From: Marthasterias glacialis | Taxonomy: Eukaryota > Echinodermata > Asteroidea > Forcipulatida > Asteriidae | Direction of reading: 5' to 3' | Length of the DNA: 64,000 nt | NCBI GenBank assembly: GCA_911728455.2 | Contig: OU452219.1 | Location: forward strand, 15,342,397 to 15,406,396 | Part shown: positions 35,323 through 47,563 of the stretch, piece by piece | Numbering within the stretch: the first letter of the stretch is position 1 | Layout of the letters: each line of letters opens with the position of its first letter | Program-made: the position numbers and the translations under genes | The notes under the pieces: model-generated | Told to the model about the DNA's origin: nothing | The model's database searches: none | What the model saw: only the letters and a program-made list of their open reading frames with translations

Positions 35323-35570
35323 TACTCTCTAAATGTAAAAGAGTGAAAGACCGCGCTTTTTTTGTCCACTGTACCACTCTTGCAAAGAGCCATATGGCGG
35401 ACAACTCTTTTTTATAGTAAAAGACTGATATTTTCAACTAGAATCAAAGTGAAGTTAGCTCCAATTTCACTCAAAAAGGGTGATGCACAGTGAGTTTCAC
35501 TCTCAAAAGAGCCGAAGTTACACCACTCGGGGCGAGAGTGAAAATTTCACTCTTTCACATTTAGAGAGTA
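35323..35570. mobile_element. TA-bounded MITE H, copy 2
   Basis: About 248 bp: TACTCTCTAAATGTAAAAGA at the left and TCACATTTAGAGAGTA at the right, again with TA edges. The interior matches copy 1 in the opposite orientation (GCGGACAAC, AAATTTCACTC, CACAGTGAGTTTCACTC, CCACTCGGG). Confidence 0.9.
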
Positions 35571-35574
35571 ATGT

Positions 35575-35726
35575 CAAGTGGCACAACTGGACATTTTCAT
35601 TGGGAGGGGGGCGAGCAGGGGCAAAGACACAAGCACTCATTTGTGCATTATTTTCGATCTCATTTTTTTTTTTTTTGGGGGGGGGCAAGGGTTCTGAGCA
35701 CCCATCCTCTCCCAGTCCAGTGTCTG
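35575..35726. mobile_element. hAT-like MITE, copy 3 (degenerate)
   Basis: CAAGTGGCACAACTGG at the left and CCAGTCCAGTGTCTG at the right, with ACATTTTCATTGGGAGGGG and GGGCAAAG shared with 21071-21201. The interior is a T run followed by a G run. It starts four bases after the end of MITE H. No target duplication is recognisable. Confidence 0.65.
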
Positions 35727-35729
35727 TAT

Positions 35730-37600
35730 AATTCCTTTTCAGTCAGCATAAAAATGTCACCGTAAAGAACAAAATCTCCAAATAATGAAAACAAAGCATT
35801 TTTGCAAGTGATGTTCTTGAGATAAATTTGAGCACTTTTGTTGTCCTACACTAATAAAACCTGACAAGGTACATACAATACCATCTGGATTTCTCAGAAC
35901 TATAACATTTCAAATCTGAAAAGAGCAATAAACAGTGTTCTAGTTAAGGTGTTTTTTTTCCTCTTGGATATAAAGATTTTTTTGGATAGATTATAGAGAT
36001 TTGTGACCAGATTAATCTGTGTCTTCTCATCGGACTATCGCCCACCCCCAGGGGTCGTTTGTTTTCAGTGTGTTTAATCTCTTAAAGTTTAAGGTTCACG
36101 GAAGCGGCTTGTCTTTATTTACATTTCTCTGACAGACACAAGAATTCACTCTTACTAAATATGTATTGTGATAGTCTGAAGTCCTGGAGGCGAGGAGTCA
36201 CATCACAACAGTGTGATGTAGCAAGTCAAAAAAGGACCATTGTTGATGGTAACCGCAGCCCACAGTAAAACACTCTGGCTGCTGACTGTATATATGCGTT
36301 GTTAGAGACCAAGTGTTTCCTCTCCCCGGCGAGCTGCAATATCCATTTTTTCCTGCATCTTCTGGAGTGATTTATTTCGCAGGTGTTTCCATTGTTATCT
36401 ACCTCCTTTTAGCAGATGCCACATCACTCAATACAACACCTCCCCTGTTTCCAACCATTCCTCCATTAAAAGAAACCTACCAGGTAAAAAACAAAACGGG
36501 GGGGGGGGGGGGGGGGGGGGGAGTTGTTTCGCAGTAGGGGGGGTGGAGGGAAGCATCTCTCCCTAACTTGGCCTTGGGTGATGCGTGTAGCCAGACCTGG
36601 GGAAAGTGGGATAAATAATTACGGAGGAGGCCTTCTTTTGTGATGAGACACGGTCAGGGTCCCTTGGTTATGAAATGTACGTGGGCACAGCAATTTATAT
36701 TTGATTGAAGAGTTTTGTTCACCTTTTTTTATGCTTGGCTTTTTTTTCGTAAAAGCTGGTGGGTGGTTAGAGTGGAAAACTAAAAGCGTTAGATCAATTT
36801 ACTTTAACTTTCAACTAAGACTTTTCCTGTCGTTATAGTGTTAACTGTCAGCATGTTTGTACACTCCCAATGAACATTTACCTTGTGCAAATTTGTTGTT
36901 TTTTCTTTCTGTAGAAATATGGGGGAAAAAAGATAATCAACCTTTAGAATGATGGTCGTTAAACGTTGATTTATAAATCTTGCAGAAAATGTTGGTAAAT
37001 TTCACCTTTATCTGAGTTTAAAATACAAACAGTACAGTATTCTTTTGTTCAATTCGTCGGAGGTAACAAAAACAGAATGACTTAGGCCCTAATGTCTTGA
37101 CATTAGTCTTTGTGAATGGTTTCCATGGTCATAGATCATGCAAGCAGTGCCCCTTTTAAAGTGAACAAAAAAGCTGACAAACTCTTATTCATTATTCAAC
37201 TGCATTTTCGTCATATCAGGTTGATCTGGTCATCAAAGGCATTGAGTTTATCATTTATTTAGATTCTGTTGATTTATAAATGTGATCGAATTCGCACAAA
37301 GAATGATAACAGGATGCTCCAATATCCTAAAGATATCTCTTAATCTGCCCTTTTTGAATAATAAAACCGAAAATGATATGAAAAATGAGTTTTCATGTGG
37401 CAAAAGGTTTTTAATGCTGGTACGCGTGGATGATAGCATCTGGCATTGCAGTAAAGCAAAAACAACCTTACAGTGTTTCTATAGAAATTGGAACCTGTCT
37501 GGTGAAAATGTGTTTTTGGTTTGTCTTTCAGATCCATTGTCCATTGGTAATTTATCTGAGATAACATCCCAACATGTACAAATAGATAATTGGTTGGCTT
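35730..37600. other. No gene seen; G24 homopolymer inside
   Basis: AT-rich sequence with an uninterrupted run of 24 G at 36498-36521, followed by more G-rich sequence to about 36555. The open frame at 36313-36537 runs into the G run. The 157-codon plus frame at 37282-37755 overlaps an almost equally long minus frame and ends inside a SINE fragment, so it is not called. Confidence 0.5.
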
Positions 37601-37604
37601 CGTG

Positions 37605-37685
37605 CTCCAGTTTTCAGTCCCTACCCGATTACACTGGTGTCCCTGTTTGGGGGTTTTACCTACCACATCTAAAACTGAAAATTTC
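37605..37685 (+). repeat. tRNA-derived SINE type 2, body fragment
   Basis: Contains TTTTCAGTCCCTACCCGATT, GGGGGTTTTACCTACC and ACATCTAAAACTG, the body-to-3' portion of the SINE at 25460-25692, in plus orientation. The tRNA-like head is missing. Confidence 0.75.
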
Positions 37686-37991
37686 TTCATCTTATGTATC
37701 TTCAGGCCTACGGGATACAGTGCTAGTTGCTTTCGAGGGTCCTTTGGTTTCATGACCAGAAAGATTTAAAATAAAAGAAATAGAAACACATGAAAGACTC
37801 ATGATTTCAATAATATCAACTTCTATCTTTCTCTAAATCACTCACTTTTGAATAATTAAACAATTCCTCTTGATACATACAGACTGATTCACATGGTAAT
37901 CTTAAGGTCCCATGTCACACATGGATATTATCGGCAACCAGTTCCAAGCAATCTCAGATAAGCGAAATTATTCACATTTCATTCACATTTT

Positions 37992-38346
37992 ACAATGACA
38001 TCAGGGCACAGTTTTGGATGGCAGTTCCCACAGCGGAAAAATCAGTGAATGTGTGAACGCTTGAAAAGGAGCGCTAACCATTTGTTATGGGTAATTAATG
38101 CATTTTGCTTATTTCAGTTTGCTTGGAGCTGGTTACCTTGTGTGGAACCGAGGATTTCATTTGGAACGCAGTGGGGTTGGTTGCCTTCAAGTTGCCTGTA
38201 AAAATTGCCACATGTAGCAAACCCCCAAGTCCACACAGGAAATGCATTAATTACCCATAACAAATTGTTAGCGCTCCTTTTCAAGCGTTCACACTGATTT
38301 TTCCGCTATGAGAACTGCCATCAAAAACTGTGCCCTGATGTCATTG
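37992..38346. repeat. Long inverted repeat, arms about 110 bp
   Basis: The left arm (37992-38105) begins ACAATGACATCAGGGCACAG and continues through AGCGGAAAAATCAGTG, GCTTGAAAAGGAGCGC and GGGTAATTAATGCAT. The right arm (38240-38346) is a near-perfect complement ending CTGTGCCCTGATGTCATTGT. The loop (about 134 bp) resembles family C (GCTTATTTCAGTTTGC). The arm sequence is the distal part of element B, so a second, inverted piece of B appears to have formed the hairpin. A strong cruciform or hairpin RNA is possible. Confidence 0.9.
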
Positions 38347-38760
38347 TTTGTCCACAACTGAAAAGAGGAGCAACGGTTTGGCTTGTTGAATGAATATAAG
38401 GAACAACATAATTCTGCATCACACTGGTATCAAATATTGAATTTTTATTCAAGAGAAAGCCTGTACATTTTGGGATTTTCATTGTTGTTTTAGCAGAATT
38501 TACACCATGTGTGTAAAATCGCGGTTTCCAGTACACTCAAGTCGCTTCAACTCACCTTAAACACAAACAAAGTTATGTATGACTGTTGTGAGCATTCAAG
38601 TTATGCGTAGCGTGTGTATGCTATAATGTACGGTACAAGCTCCCTTCCACACAGTGGGCATGCGCAAATGTAATACATTTTGTTACAAACGCAAAAGTTG
38701 CAAAATTGAGTAAAATAAAGTAAAAACAAATTGAAGCTGTTTGGGCCAGACACAAATTGA
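38240..38760 (-). repeat. Dispersed element B, copy 2
   Basis: Minus-strand match to 1776-2420 (see that entry). It includes TTTTACTCAATTTTGCA, ACAAAATGTATTACATTTGC, GTACCGTACATTATAGCAT, GTGAGTTGAAGCGACT, AACCGCGATTTTAC and ACCAGTGTGATGCAGAATTA. The 71-codon minus open frame at 38321-38536 is internal to the repeat. Confidence 0.8.
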
Positions 38761-39479
38761 TACGATTTCTTGAAATTTTTAATTCAGAAAGCAGAAAGCT
38801 TTAGCCTTTGATTTAAAAAATTATTTCTCATTTTAAAACCCAAATTTTCCCAAAGTTAATTTCAGTTAAATACTGCCAAGCAATGCGACCCCAAGAACTT
38901 AAGGTGAACTTTACATAGACTTATCTATGTTTACCATGGAGTCAGAAGCAATTACAAAACTACCTCAAAACCAAGGTGTGAGGTATGATACATATAGATT
39001 GATACTTTTAAACGTAAACAATCATCTGTTAGTTTCAGGCGACTCAAAAGAAAATGTTTTATAGCCAAACAAAGAACAGAACAGGTTGCAATGTATGTAG
39101 ATGTTGTTTGTGCTATACCCATTTTCATCTGGAAAAGATGTCACTGGCAATACAACAATTGTGACAACACAGGATGTCTGACACCATTGTCAACACAACC
39201 ACTTTACAAGGTCTGTTTACAGAAGAAAATAGAGGATTGAAAATAAGTAACACTATCAGGAAAAACATTGATAGTTTCAATCTCAAAGCTTGTTGATTTT
39301 AAATTGTTGATTATTATTGATGATGGCAAAGGTCAAATTACATAGCCTGTACAGAAGTAATAAACAACTAAAAGGTCATTTGAAATGTTTATACACACAA
39401 AATAGACATACAAAAAGGCTGATAATTAATTACTATTAAGTAAATTAATGAAATAGGTTATGGGACTATTTTTGAATGG

Positions 39480-39750
39480 ACTGGTTTTGTCGGGGATGGT
39501 TGAAATTTTGTTCTAACCAGTACCAACCCTCCAGAGAAATACTTTCATCTGAAGACTGGCAAGGTTATGAAAAATAACATTTGAAGACCCCTTAATGACC
39601 ATTGCTTCGTTCATTTGCTGCAATCAAAACATGCACAGAATCCCTGACGAAACAAAAATGGAATTTCATTGTTTCACTTAATCTGATGCAATTTTGGATG
39701 GTGTGTTTATTTAAAACTAGAGGACAGAAATGAAGTCACTTGTCCCCCCC
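39480..39750 (-). repeat. Dispersed family C
   Basis: On the minus strand: CGTCAGGGATTCTGTGCATG, GATTGCAGCAAATGAA, AAGCAATGGTCATTA, GGGGTCTTCAAATGTTA, CTTTCATC complement blocks and GGAGGGTTGGTACTGGTTAG. The CCTCTAGTTTTAAATAAACA start is shared with the 54780 copy. Confidence 0.75.
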
Positions 39751-39759
39751 AAAAACAAT

Positions 39760-41235
39760 GTTGTATTATACCTTTATTATACATTTATTACCTCAGGTAA
39801 TGTCAATATTGTTGTTCGTTTTATAGATATACCAAAACTGAAAGCGATAATACCTGAATAAAGAATCACTGAGATGACAAATGTTACTTGCACCAAGTTT
39901 TCTAAAGAGTTAATCCACTTGACTTGTTTTTCTTTACGTCGTGGCACAGAATACACGAATTAAAACATGAGTGAATACCAAACTGACGACCCTATTCCAT
40001 GGCACACAGTTTTGCAGTAACTGAAATGAAAAGAAGTAAATGTTTATTAAGTATTGTTAAATATATTTGTTTTAATTCAAAAAGATGGTATCATAACTAA
40101 GTTTTTGAAATAGCTTGACTTGATTGTTGACTTCTGTAAAAAAAAAAAAACAATTTGAAATTTTGGATGAACAAGGCGAGTGAAAATATTTACAGTAAAA
40201 TAAAACATTAAAATTTAAAATTAAATTATTATATGTTTTCTGGAAAAATTGTCTTAACCTGATATCAAGTAGATATGTGAAATTGGAGTCAGAATGAATG
40301 TTTAATTTGTATGGAAACAAAGTGAAACCCCAAAAACACCATATCCAGAGTGACTTCATTTTCTGCAAAACATTGGTATTACAAAAATCAAACACGCCTT
40401 ACCCTTGATTGAAAAATGTAATTATTTGTTTTATATTTCTTATTATTAATTTGTTAGTCATCGTATATTGGCAGACATTTCACTATAGGTGCAGTGTTTC
40501 CTTAAGCTCTTTCTTGGTATCTAATGAACATTCTATTCAGGAGATCCACATGGAATCAATAAAATCAATGAGGACAGACTCCAAAACACGGCTTTTGATT
40601 CTGACCCAGATTCCAAACACTCACTTTCAGCTGCAAGTAGTGCAGTTATTAGCTGAGACAAAGACAGGAGAAGAAGGGGGGAGGTGGATATAGGTTAATT
40701 AAGACCAGTCATTACTGATAGAACAATCAAGGAAATGGGTTATTCCCTGTAGCTTCCTGTCCCAGTAGGTACCTCAGCAATCAGTCTTCCACGGAAACAT
40801 CTGCTTTTGATAGAGAAATGTGTTGAGCTTTATTTTCTAATTTATAAAATGTAGTGGTGGTTTATATTTTGTGTACAGGTTATTATGACTTTTCCTGTTT
40901 TGCTTTGGTTGTCACACCAGTGGGGAAGGTTAAAGGTCAATGTCAGTTGCTACGTATATGAGTACTGATAAGCATATGTATTGTTTATCATCATTTAGCT
41001 GGTAACCAGCTATACACCATTTGATTTGTGTTAAAGTTTGGCTTCTTTGATACCAGCTATTGATGTTTGTGGAATATTTGTTCCAGTTATTAGTCACACT
41101 GTCTGATATTAGATTATCTTTACAATGCACACTGCACATAATATAGCTTTTAGACACGTTTCCAATGCTTTTTCCTCACATGATGTCGACAGGATTTGAA
41201 ATTGGGTTTCCTTGTTATTAAAAAAAAATGATATA
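39760..41235. other. No gene seen
   Basis: AT-rich sequence. The 107-codon minus frame (40072-40395) and 94-codon plus frame (40409-40693) have hydrophobic or low-complexity translations without domains. They abut back to back, but nothing supports a bidirectional gene pair. Confidence 0.5.
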
Positions 41236-41239
41236 TTAG

Positions 41240-41370
41240 GCTGTGACCGAATCATGTGACTTTGGCTATGGCTATGGTCATTGGCTGCAATGACATCATT
41301 GAAGAGTAGGCCTTTTCAGTGATTCGGCTTGTAGCCAGTTCATAAGCCGCTAATTCTGCCACGGCCTCAT
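41240..41370 (+). repeat. Dispersed repeat D, copy 2 (degenerate)
   Basis: AGGCTGTGACCGAATCATG then GACTTTGGCTATGGCTATGG resembles the TGTCCGAATTGATGGCTTYGGCAG block at 7543 and, complemented, at 49506. A GATTCGGCTTGTAGCC block follows and may be the opposite arm. Confidence 0.5.
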
Positions 41371-41739
41371 AGACATGCACTGACATAATCAAGCCACCAT
41401 CTTAGAGGTAAACCAATAATGAAACAATGGAATTGCACAGATTTGAATGCATGTCGCACATGATTGGCCAATGAACAACTTCCCTTTGTCCTCTATAGGC
41501 GAGGGCGCCCTTCTCAAATGACAGCATGTGCGTAACGTCTTTACTTTAGTACGTGTCTGAGAAAGTGTCAATTGACAGATAAATACAATGCATTCAACAG
41601 TTTTAAAAAGTTATAGGTAGTTACCCGATACAGTATACTAAACAAAAACAAAATAGAATATAATGATTTTGACAGTTACTTGTTTAGCAGTAAATCTGTT
41701 CACATGCTTTCCAGCACCTAAAGGTAGTACAGGCATGCA

Positions 41740-41890
41740 ACTGTTTTCAACTGATCAGCTGATTTTTTTCATTTTTGGTATCTCAGCTGTGCCATTGAAT
41801 TTTGAAGAAAAAAAATAGTACAAATCTTCTGCCTGATACTTTGATCTTTTTTTTTTGTATAAACTGCCGTCACATGTCTAGTGTCTGTGT
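41740..41890 (+). repeat. Dispersed repeat F, copy 2
   Basis: CAACTGATCAGCTGAT, TCTCAGCTGTGCCATTGAAT, ATCTTTTTTTTTTG and AAACTGCCGTCACATG match 13395-13560 in order and orientation. Confidence 0.65.
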
Positions 41891-41894
41891 TCAG

Positions 41895-43250
41895 TTAGGT
41901 GCTCATGAAACATGGCATCCATGATGATGATTTAGAAATAAAAAGGTTTTAAAGAAAGCAAGTAAGTTAACTGTATCATCAAATAAAAAAAAAAACTGAC
42001 TAGATGAGTGTTTTGAGATACAGGAGCTGGATCGATCTATTATTTACAATTTGTGTTTCTGGCGCTAGTTCAAAGTGCTGGTTTTAATTAGCATGTAGAA
42101 AAATGTTGTTAGGATGAAGCATTGGTCATACATGATTTTTTTTTTTTTTTTTTAAGTCTTCCAGTTTGTCATCTGAGGTTGGGGCGACATCTTTACCTTA
42201 TGCCCATACTGGTATCAATTCCAGTATAAGCCCCTTCACAACATTATCTCAACCCATTTTTCTTGGAACTAGCCTGACATCTGAGAGATTAATTTCTTAC
42301 AATTGTCACTCACAAACGAGTCATTTTCTGTTTAATTCCTACACCAGGCAAACCTTCAAATCTTCACGTGTGACTACAAATCTTCACAGAGCATCTTGTA
42401 TATGAAGCACAAAGTCACATTTCATTTAAATCATCTAATAATCCAGTTCATCCTGTAAACAACATATCCACCAATCCATCCAAGTTGTATTCATGCATTA
42501 TGCATCATCCCTTCCTTAAGGTTCCTTAGCAACCAGCCTCAAGAGGTCACGGCCGGTTCAAATACTCTATCACTTCTGCACACTTTTTTTTTTCTCTCCC
42601 CTTGGTTATGTTTATATCCAAGTTTAATTTATTTAGCAGCATTTGTTTTTCTTTACAGAAAATTATTGACTGCTCGAACAAGCAGTTGGTTGAAAAAGTT
42701 TGACAATTTTTGTGGGTACTGTTGTCATATTCAACCAAATCCAAATGTTACCATGTTTTGTTTATTTATTTATTTATTTATTTTCATGGTAGCTGTAATA
42801 TTAAGTCTTTCTAGTTGAAACTTATGAGATCTGATTGTAGATAATAAATTCAGCTCTGGTTCAATCACAACTCTGTGTGTGATCATTAAATTGAAAACAA
42901 ACAATTAGGAATGTTCTAACAAATTGAAATTGAGAAGTTGATAAAGCATTTAGGCCTACCAATTCTAAACTGAACGTATACCAGTTAACACACACAACGG
43001 AAATTATATCAGTACGTTTATCAGAACTGCAATTGGTGCATGAATGGCTTGTATATACAAGGTTTCCCAACTCTTTGGATTTATAAATCATAGAAAAATT
43101 TTCTCGTTTGAGTTGTTTTCTCTTCTTTGTCATTTCTCTTAATCCATGCATTAAGGCTGAAGCTTTTTTTTCTCTTTTTTTTCTTTCTTTTTTTATTCAC
43201 TTCTTTATTTTTCATTTAACCTTCAATGGCAGTACATATTATATGTTAGT
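41895..43250. other. No gene seen
   Basis: AT-rich sequence with a T run at 42136-42153, a (TTTA)n microsatellite at 42761-42782 and T/C-rich sequence near 43168-43215. Open frames at 42166-42405 and 42861-43151 have no domain. Confidence 0.5.
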
Positions 43251-43259
43251 TCCCAAGTA

Positions 43260-43500
43260 TCATACTCCCAGAGTGTTTGGGCCGTCGGTTTCATGTCCGT
43301 GCACGCCGGTGGTATTGTGTATGCATGGTTGAGTCACGTGCAAGCGTTAATAGATTGACGTTCAATACAGCGTGAACCGGTGACGCCAACTTCGCAGAAG
43401 GACAGCGCATTTGCCAAAGCAGAGGTCACCAACAACAGACAGCTAAACAGGTTAATAAACAGTTAGACAAACAAACAGAGCTGATGGTTAAGAAACCGCC
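43260..43500. promoter_or_regulatory. Weak candidate conserved non-coding element
   Basis: CpG-richer unique block with GAGTCACGTGC, GCGTTAATAGATTGACG and AACCGGTGACGCC. It is called only because the texture contrasts with the AT-rich flanks. Confidence 0.2.
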
Positions 43501-44339
43501 TTCTCTTTTGTGCCATTCAATTCTTTGTGAGCAGTGCCGGGGTGGTTTTTTTTATGTTGGTCTGACTGTATTTATAAGCGTTGATAATGTGGATCTGTTT
43601 TTTTTTTTCTTTTTTTTTTTCGTTCTTTTCTTCAAGGACAACAAATGAAATTACAGACCATGTTAAAATCTCTTTTCAAGAAATGGTGAAAGAAATCTCT
43701 GAATCCAGCCACTGATTGGTTTTAATCTCTGACCTTGACAAATGTTGGCCCAGTGTGAGATTTCTGGCGGATAAGCTGCACATATTTGAAAGGAAGAAAA
43801 ACAAAATCCTTGCTAAAAACTTGCGCCCAGATGGTATTTACACACACACAAAAATGAATTTTCAACAATGTATGAAAAGAACAAGGTAAATAAGAATGCC
43901 TTCTTTAAATTATGAGTTGAAATGTATTTGCTCAATTTAGAGCTGGACATCTGTTGTCTCTACAAGTTATTCACTTTCTATTGAGGATGGTCATAAACAA
44001 GATGGAAGTAGAATGGTAATGGATTTCATTGATAAACAAATCCATTAAAACAGTAATAAAGTCACAGCCATATTGCTCCCATGTTATTCAATAATAAATA
44101 AACAGGTGTGGTGGCAATTTCAGATACTCACTGTATTGCTTTGATGAATTATGAATTAAAAACTAAGCCTATAAAATTGTTTATTCATTTCCCTTGTGTG
44201 GGTATAACTCATCCATAAGACTTAATCTGCTGGAAAAAACATAAATGTCCTTTTCCTTCCTGATTTATGAGACCATGAGGTATTCATGCAAATTTTTTTT
44301 AGCTTGGGTATTTTCTGAGGGTTTTACTCGATTGAATAT

Positions 44340-44900
44340 TTAGTATTTGTTCAATTAGGACCTTTTTGTTGGCAGAGCTCAATGAGCCAGTCGCCAGCAT
44401 AAAGCAATATAGAAATCACATCACAAGGTTCTTGTTGTATCATACGATGCATTCTCTTGTAATCATATTCAGCTATTTATATCAATGTCCATTGAACAAT
44501 ATCCAAATGGAAAAGTTTATGCGAGTCTCGCTTGAGACACTTTCTGCATGGCGTGACCTTGAGCTTCCTAATGAAGATATGTCGAAGATATCCGCAGGAG
44601 GGGATTTTACATGGCTTACTACATCCATGCGTCACTGCCGATAGCACGTGGCAATGAACCGTACCCCGCCGATGATTAAGAAATAAACGACTGTTTTCTA
44701 CCGCCTCAATTTGAATTTACTCTCTGTATCGATGAAGCATCCCTGCCCTGTCTCGTTTGTCCGTGATGGTAAATTGAGATTTCGTTTCGGGAATCGCCGA
44801 ATGACGTGTGAGACAAATTCATATTATGTCAGCCGGCTGCAGTAAGGCGGACTGATTGAAATTCTGAGAGGGGAAGGGTTGACACGTTGAGCTTAGGCCC
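44340..44900. promoter_or_regulatory. Candidate conserved non-coding element with nuclear-receptor half-site
   Basis: Unique, high-complexity block, CpG-richer from 44515 onward. TGACCTTGA (44554-44562) is the complement of TCAAGGTCA, a perfect SF-1/ERR-type extended half-site. A 92-codon plus frame (44366-44644) covers part of it without a domain. An unrecognised exon cannot be excluded, but no good acceptor/donor pair is obvious. Confidence 0.3.
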
Positions 44901-44904
44901 TAGC

Positions 44905-47520
44905 GAGGAGTCTGCCTTCCTCCCCCCCTTCCCTCCCACCTTCAAGCAAATTGGCATGACTGGAGAGATGCTCTGCCAATCTGTCGGCAAGCTGACTTGT
45001 TTGGAGGCTTACCAATATCAAGTCTAAATCCCAGCAAACAAGTCTTGGTAAATACTGCTTGTTTTACCCACTGGAAATGTAGGAGAACTCAGAAATGCTG
45101 AGCTTAAAATGTCCCAAATCAATCAGAAATGCAGCAACGTGTTTTCTTTTTGAGTCAGATAGCAGCACAGTAGCCAGTGATTCCTTCCTGTGAGACTGAC
45201 AGGCTATTTCCATTGAGTTGGTAGTTTCAGTTTATACAACGAGGAGTGAATTGGTTGGATTGTGTTGGATTGTAGAGGATGGCTTCTAGAGAATTTTAGG
45301 AAGTTGCGAAAGTTTCTTACTTATCTTTGTCTTATAAGGTGCTCCCCTTCTTGTATATCTAGGGCTAGTCTCTTGTTTTATTATAACTTTAATATGATTG
45401 TATTAAATGGAAAGATTTGAAGACCATTTTTATTAAAACACTGTTTATTAATGCATCCAGATGTAAGCACAGATGCCAGTGTGCCAATATTTGAGCTGTC
45501 TTCAATGGGAAGTTGACCATTTAAGATTCTACAGACCATCGAGTTGGACAGAAAATATTTTGCCATTTTTTTCGACTTTATTTATTTAGTTTATTACTTT
45601 TCCATTCAAATTAATTATTAAGGCAAATATTTAGTTTGGAAAATTGTGTGTATAATGTAAATCTCAATGGCAAACAGATTACAGACTACTGACTGTAAAA
45701 TCCTACTGAGTGGCTTAATGTACATAGACAGAAAAGCAGAATTGTTCTATTTCATCAATAAAAATGGAGATTTGCAACTTACAATGGTGGACACTGTAAT
45801 CCATCCTCAGGAAGAGTACTAGATAAGTGCTTTCTCACAAGAAAAGATCGGAATACTTCTTATTTTATATTGGGAAGCTTTGGATTGGGAATGACTATCA
45901 TATGATAATACGACTTGTAAAAGTGCTGGTATCTTGAAAACAATTCACTTTGCAAAGACTTTGATTAATGATAAGCTTGACTCAAAAGGTAAGTTTTGTG
46001 ATGTGATCTAAGGAAGGCCAGGTTGTAGTTGAAATTGGCGTTTTAGCTCAGAAAGCCTATTTTAAAAGAACATATATTTAGAATATTAAGGAGTGAGAGA
46101 CCTGGACTACAAATAAATGGTGTAAAAACTAGAGAAGTGATTGAGGAATTGTATGTGTGATCAAAGACTATGAACTCCTTGATTTCACCAGGGTGTCATA
46201 AATACACTAGCCACTACCTGCCCACTCCTAAATCATCCAGTTCCCTAAACTTTGCCCTAAATTTATCAAAGGGGCAGTGCCATTGTGGTTGCCAGGAAGT
46301 ATACTTTTGAATAGACCGTTTTGACGTTTGGTAAACATGGGAGATCTGATTTGCATATAGTGATACGTGCCCGTGTTGCAAAAGTTTGTCTGCACTGGTA
46401 GAAAAAAATGGCTTTTTAATCTTCGGTTTTTTTTTCTTCAAACTGGTAACAAGCCAGATTTCAAGCAAAATTGACTGAATTCATCCTGCATGAGCTAATT
46501 CAGTGACGTCATGGACTCTCTCATCCCTGCAACTGGTAATCAGTGGAACTATTTTTTTTTTTAAAGTTTGTTGGCTTCTGTAGCCCAAAATGTTGCATAA
46601 ATGTTGTGTTTATGCAAGAATGTTTTATGACGTTTCAGCTACAGTTGTGGACTTCAGCCGTCTCTTATATGTTACTAGTAATAGTTTTGATAGACCTTGG
46701 TAACCAATCGAATACAGAGCTTCTCAACCACTTGTTTTCATCAGTGATTTTCAGTCATGTGATGGTCTAAAGCTATAGAGCCTTTGGCATCACACTCTCA
46801 AACAGCACCCTCACTGAGGCAAAAGGAGGCAGATCTGCCCTGGGTGCATAAAAACATTTGCGTGACGGCGCACCAGTAGCTTTGCAGAGGCTTATTTGAA
46901 TGTAAAGTTGCTCATGAACATCCACTGTAAGAACAACAAAACAAAATGTGTAACCTTTAAAATATTTCCTTTTTAAATTTCCAAATAATAATATTAGAGT
47001 CTGTATCTTGAATTTACTGAACGGAGAATTTTTTTTCATAGTGGGACCAGTCAAAAGCAGTACTTTGTATGGCATGTTGGTTGGTAACCTGTTTTTTTGG
47101 TTAAAATGAGTTTTCTTTGCCAAGAACTTATTCAAGCATGAACTCTATTTTGTTACATGCTGTGTGCCCATTCAGAGACACAAAAACTAGGTTAGCAGTG
47201 TTTGAAATATTAACATTGTATTGATTTTGTTCTTTTTTGGGACACTTTTTCCAATTTTTTATTTGAATGAATTAAACGGTTGGTTCTGCCATATAGGCTT
47301 GTATTATTATCATTTACACCAGGTATTAAAAAAAAAGTTTTTTTTTTTAAATGAAGTTTATTTTCAACTGCACAAAATGCACAAAATCCAGATAAAACTC
47401 AACCAAAAGACTTCACACATATCATGAAGGCATTTTACAAATACTTTATGACCATCTTGAGCCTTCTCATTCATATTTCATTCCACACATGACAATAAAG
47501 TTGTCCGTAGATTGATTCAC
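44905..47520. other. No gene seen
   Basis: AT-rich, unique-looking sequence. The longest frame (46773-47135, minus, 120 codons) has a Lys/Phe-rich translation and no domain. T and A runs occur near 46550 and 47330-47350. Confidence 0.5.
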
Positions 47521-47563
47521 CCATGAAAAAGCAAACTCTATTTAATGCATCCACCTTCTGCAG

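Noticed and set aside
37282-37755. 157-codon plus frame with a 137-codon minus frame over the same bases
   Set aside because: The 3' part is a SINE fragment (37605-37685) and neither translation shows a domain; dual openness reflects composition.
40072-40693. Divergent pair of open frames suggesting a bidirectional gene pair
   Set aside because: Translations are hydrophobic or Lys-rich low complexity without domains; no CpG-rich promoter between them.
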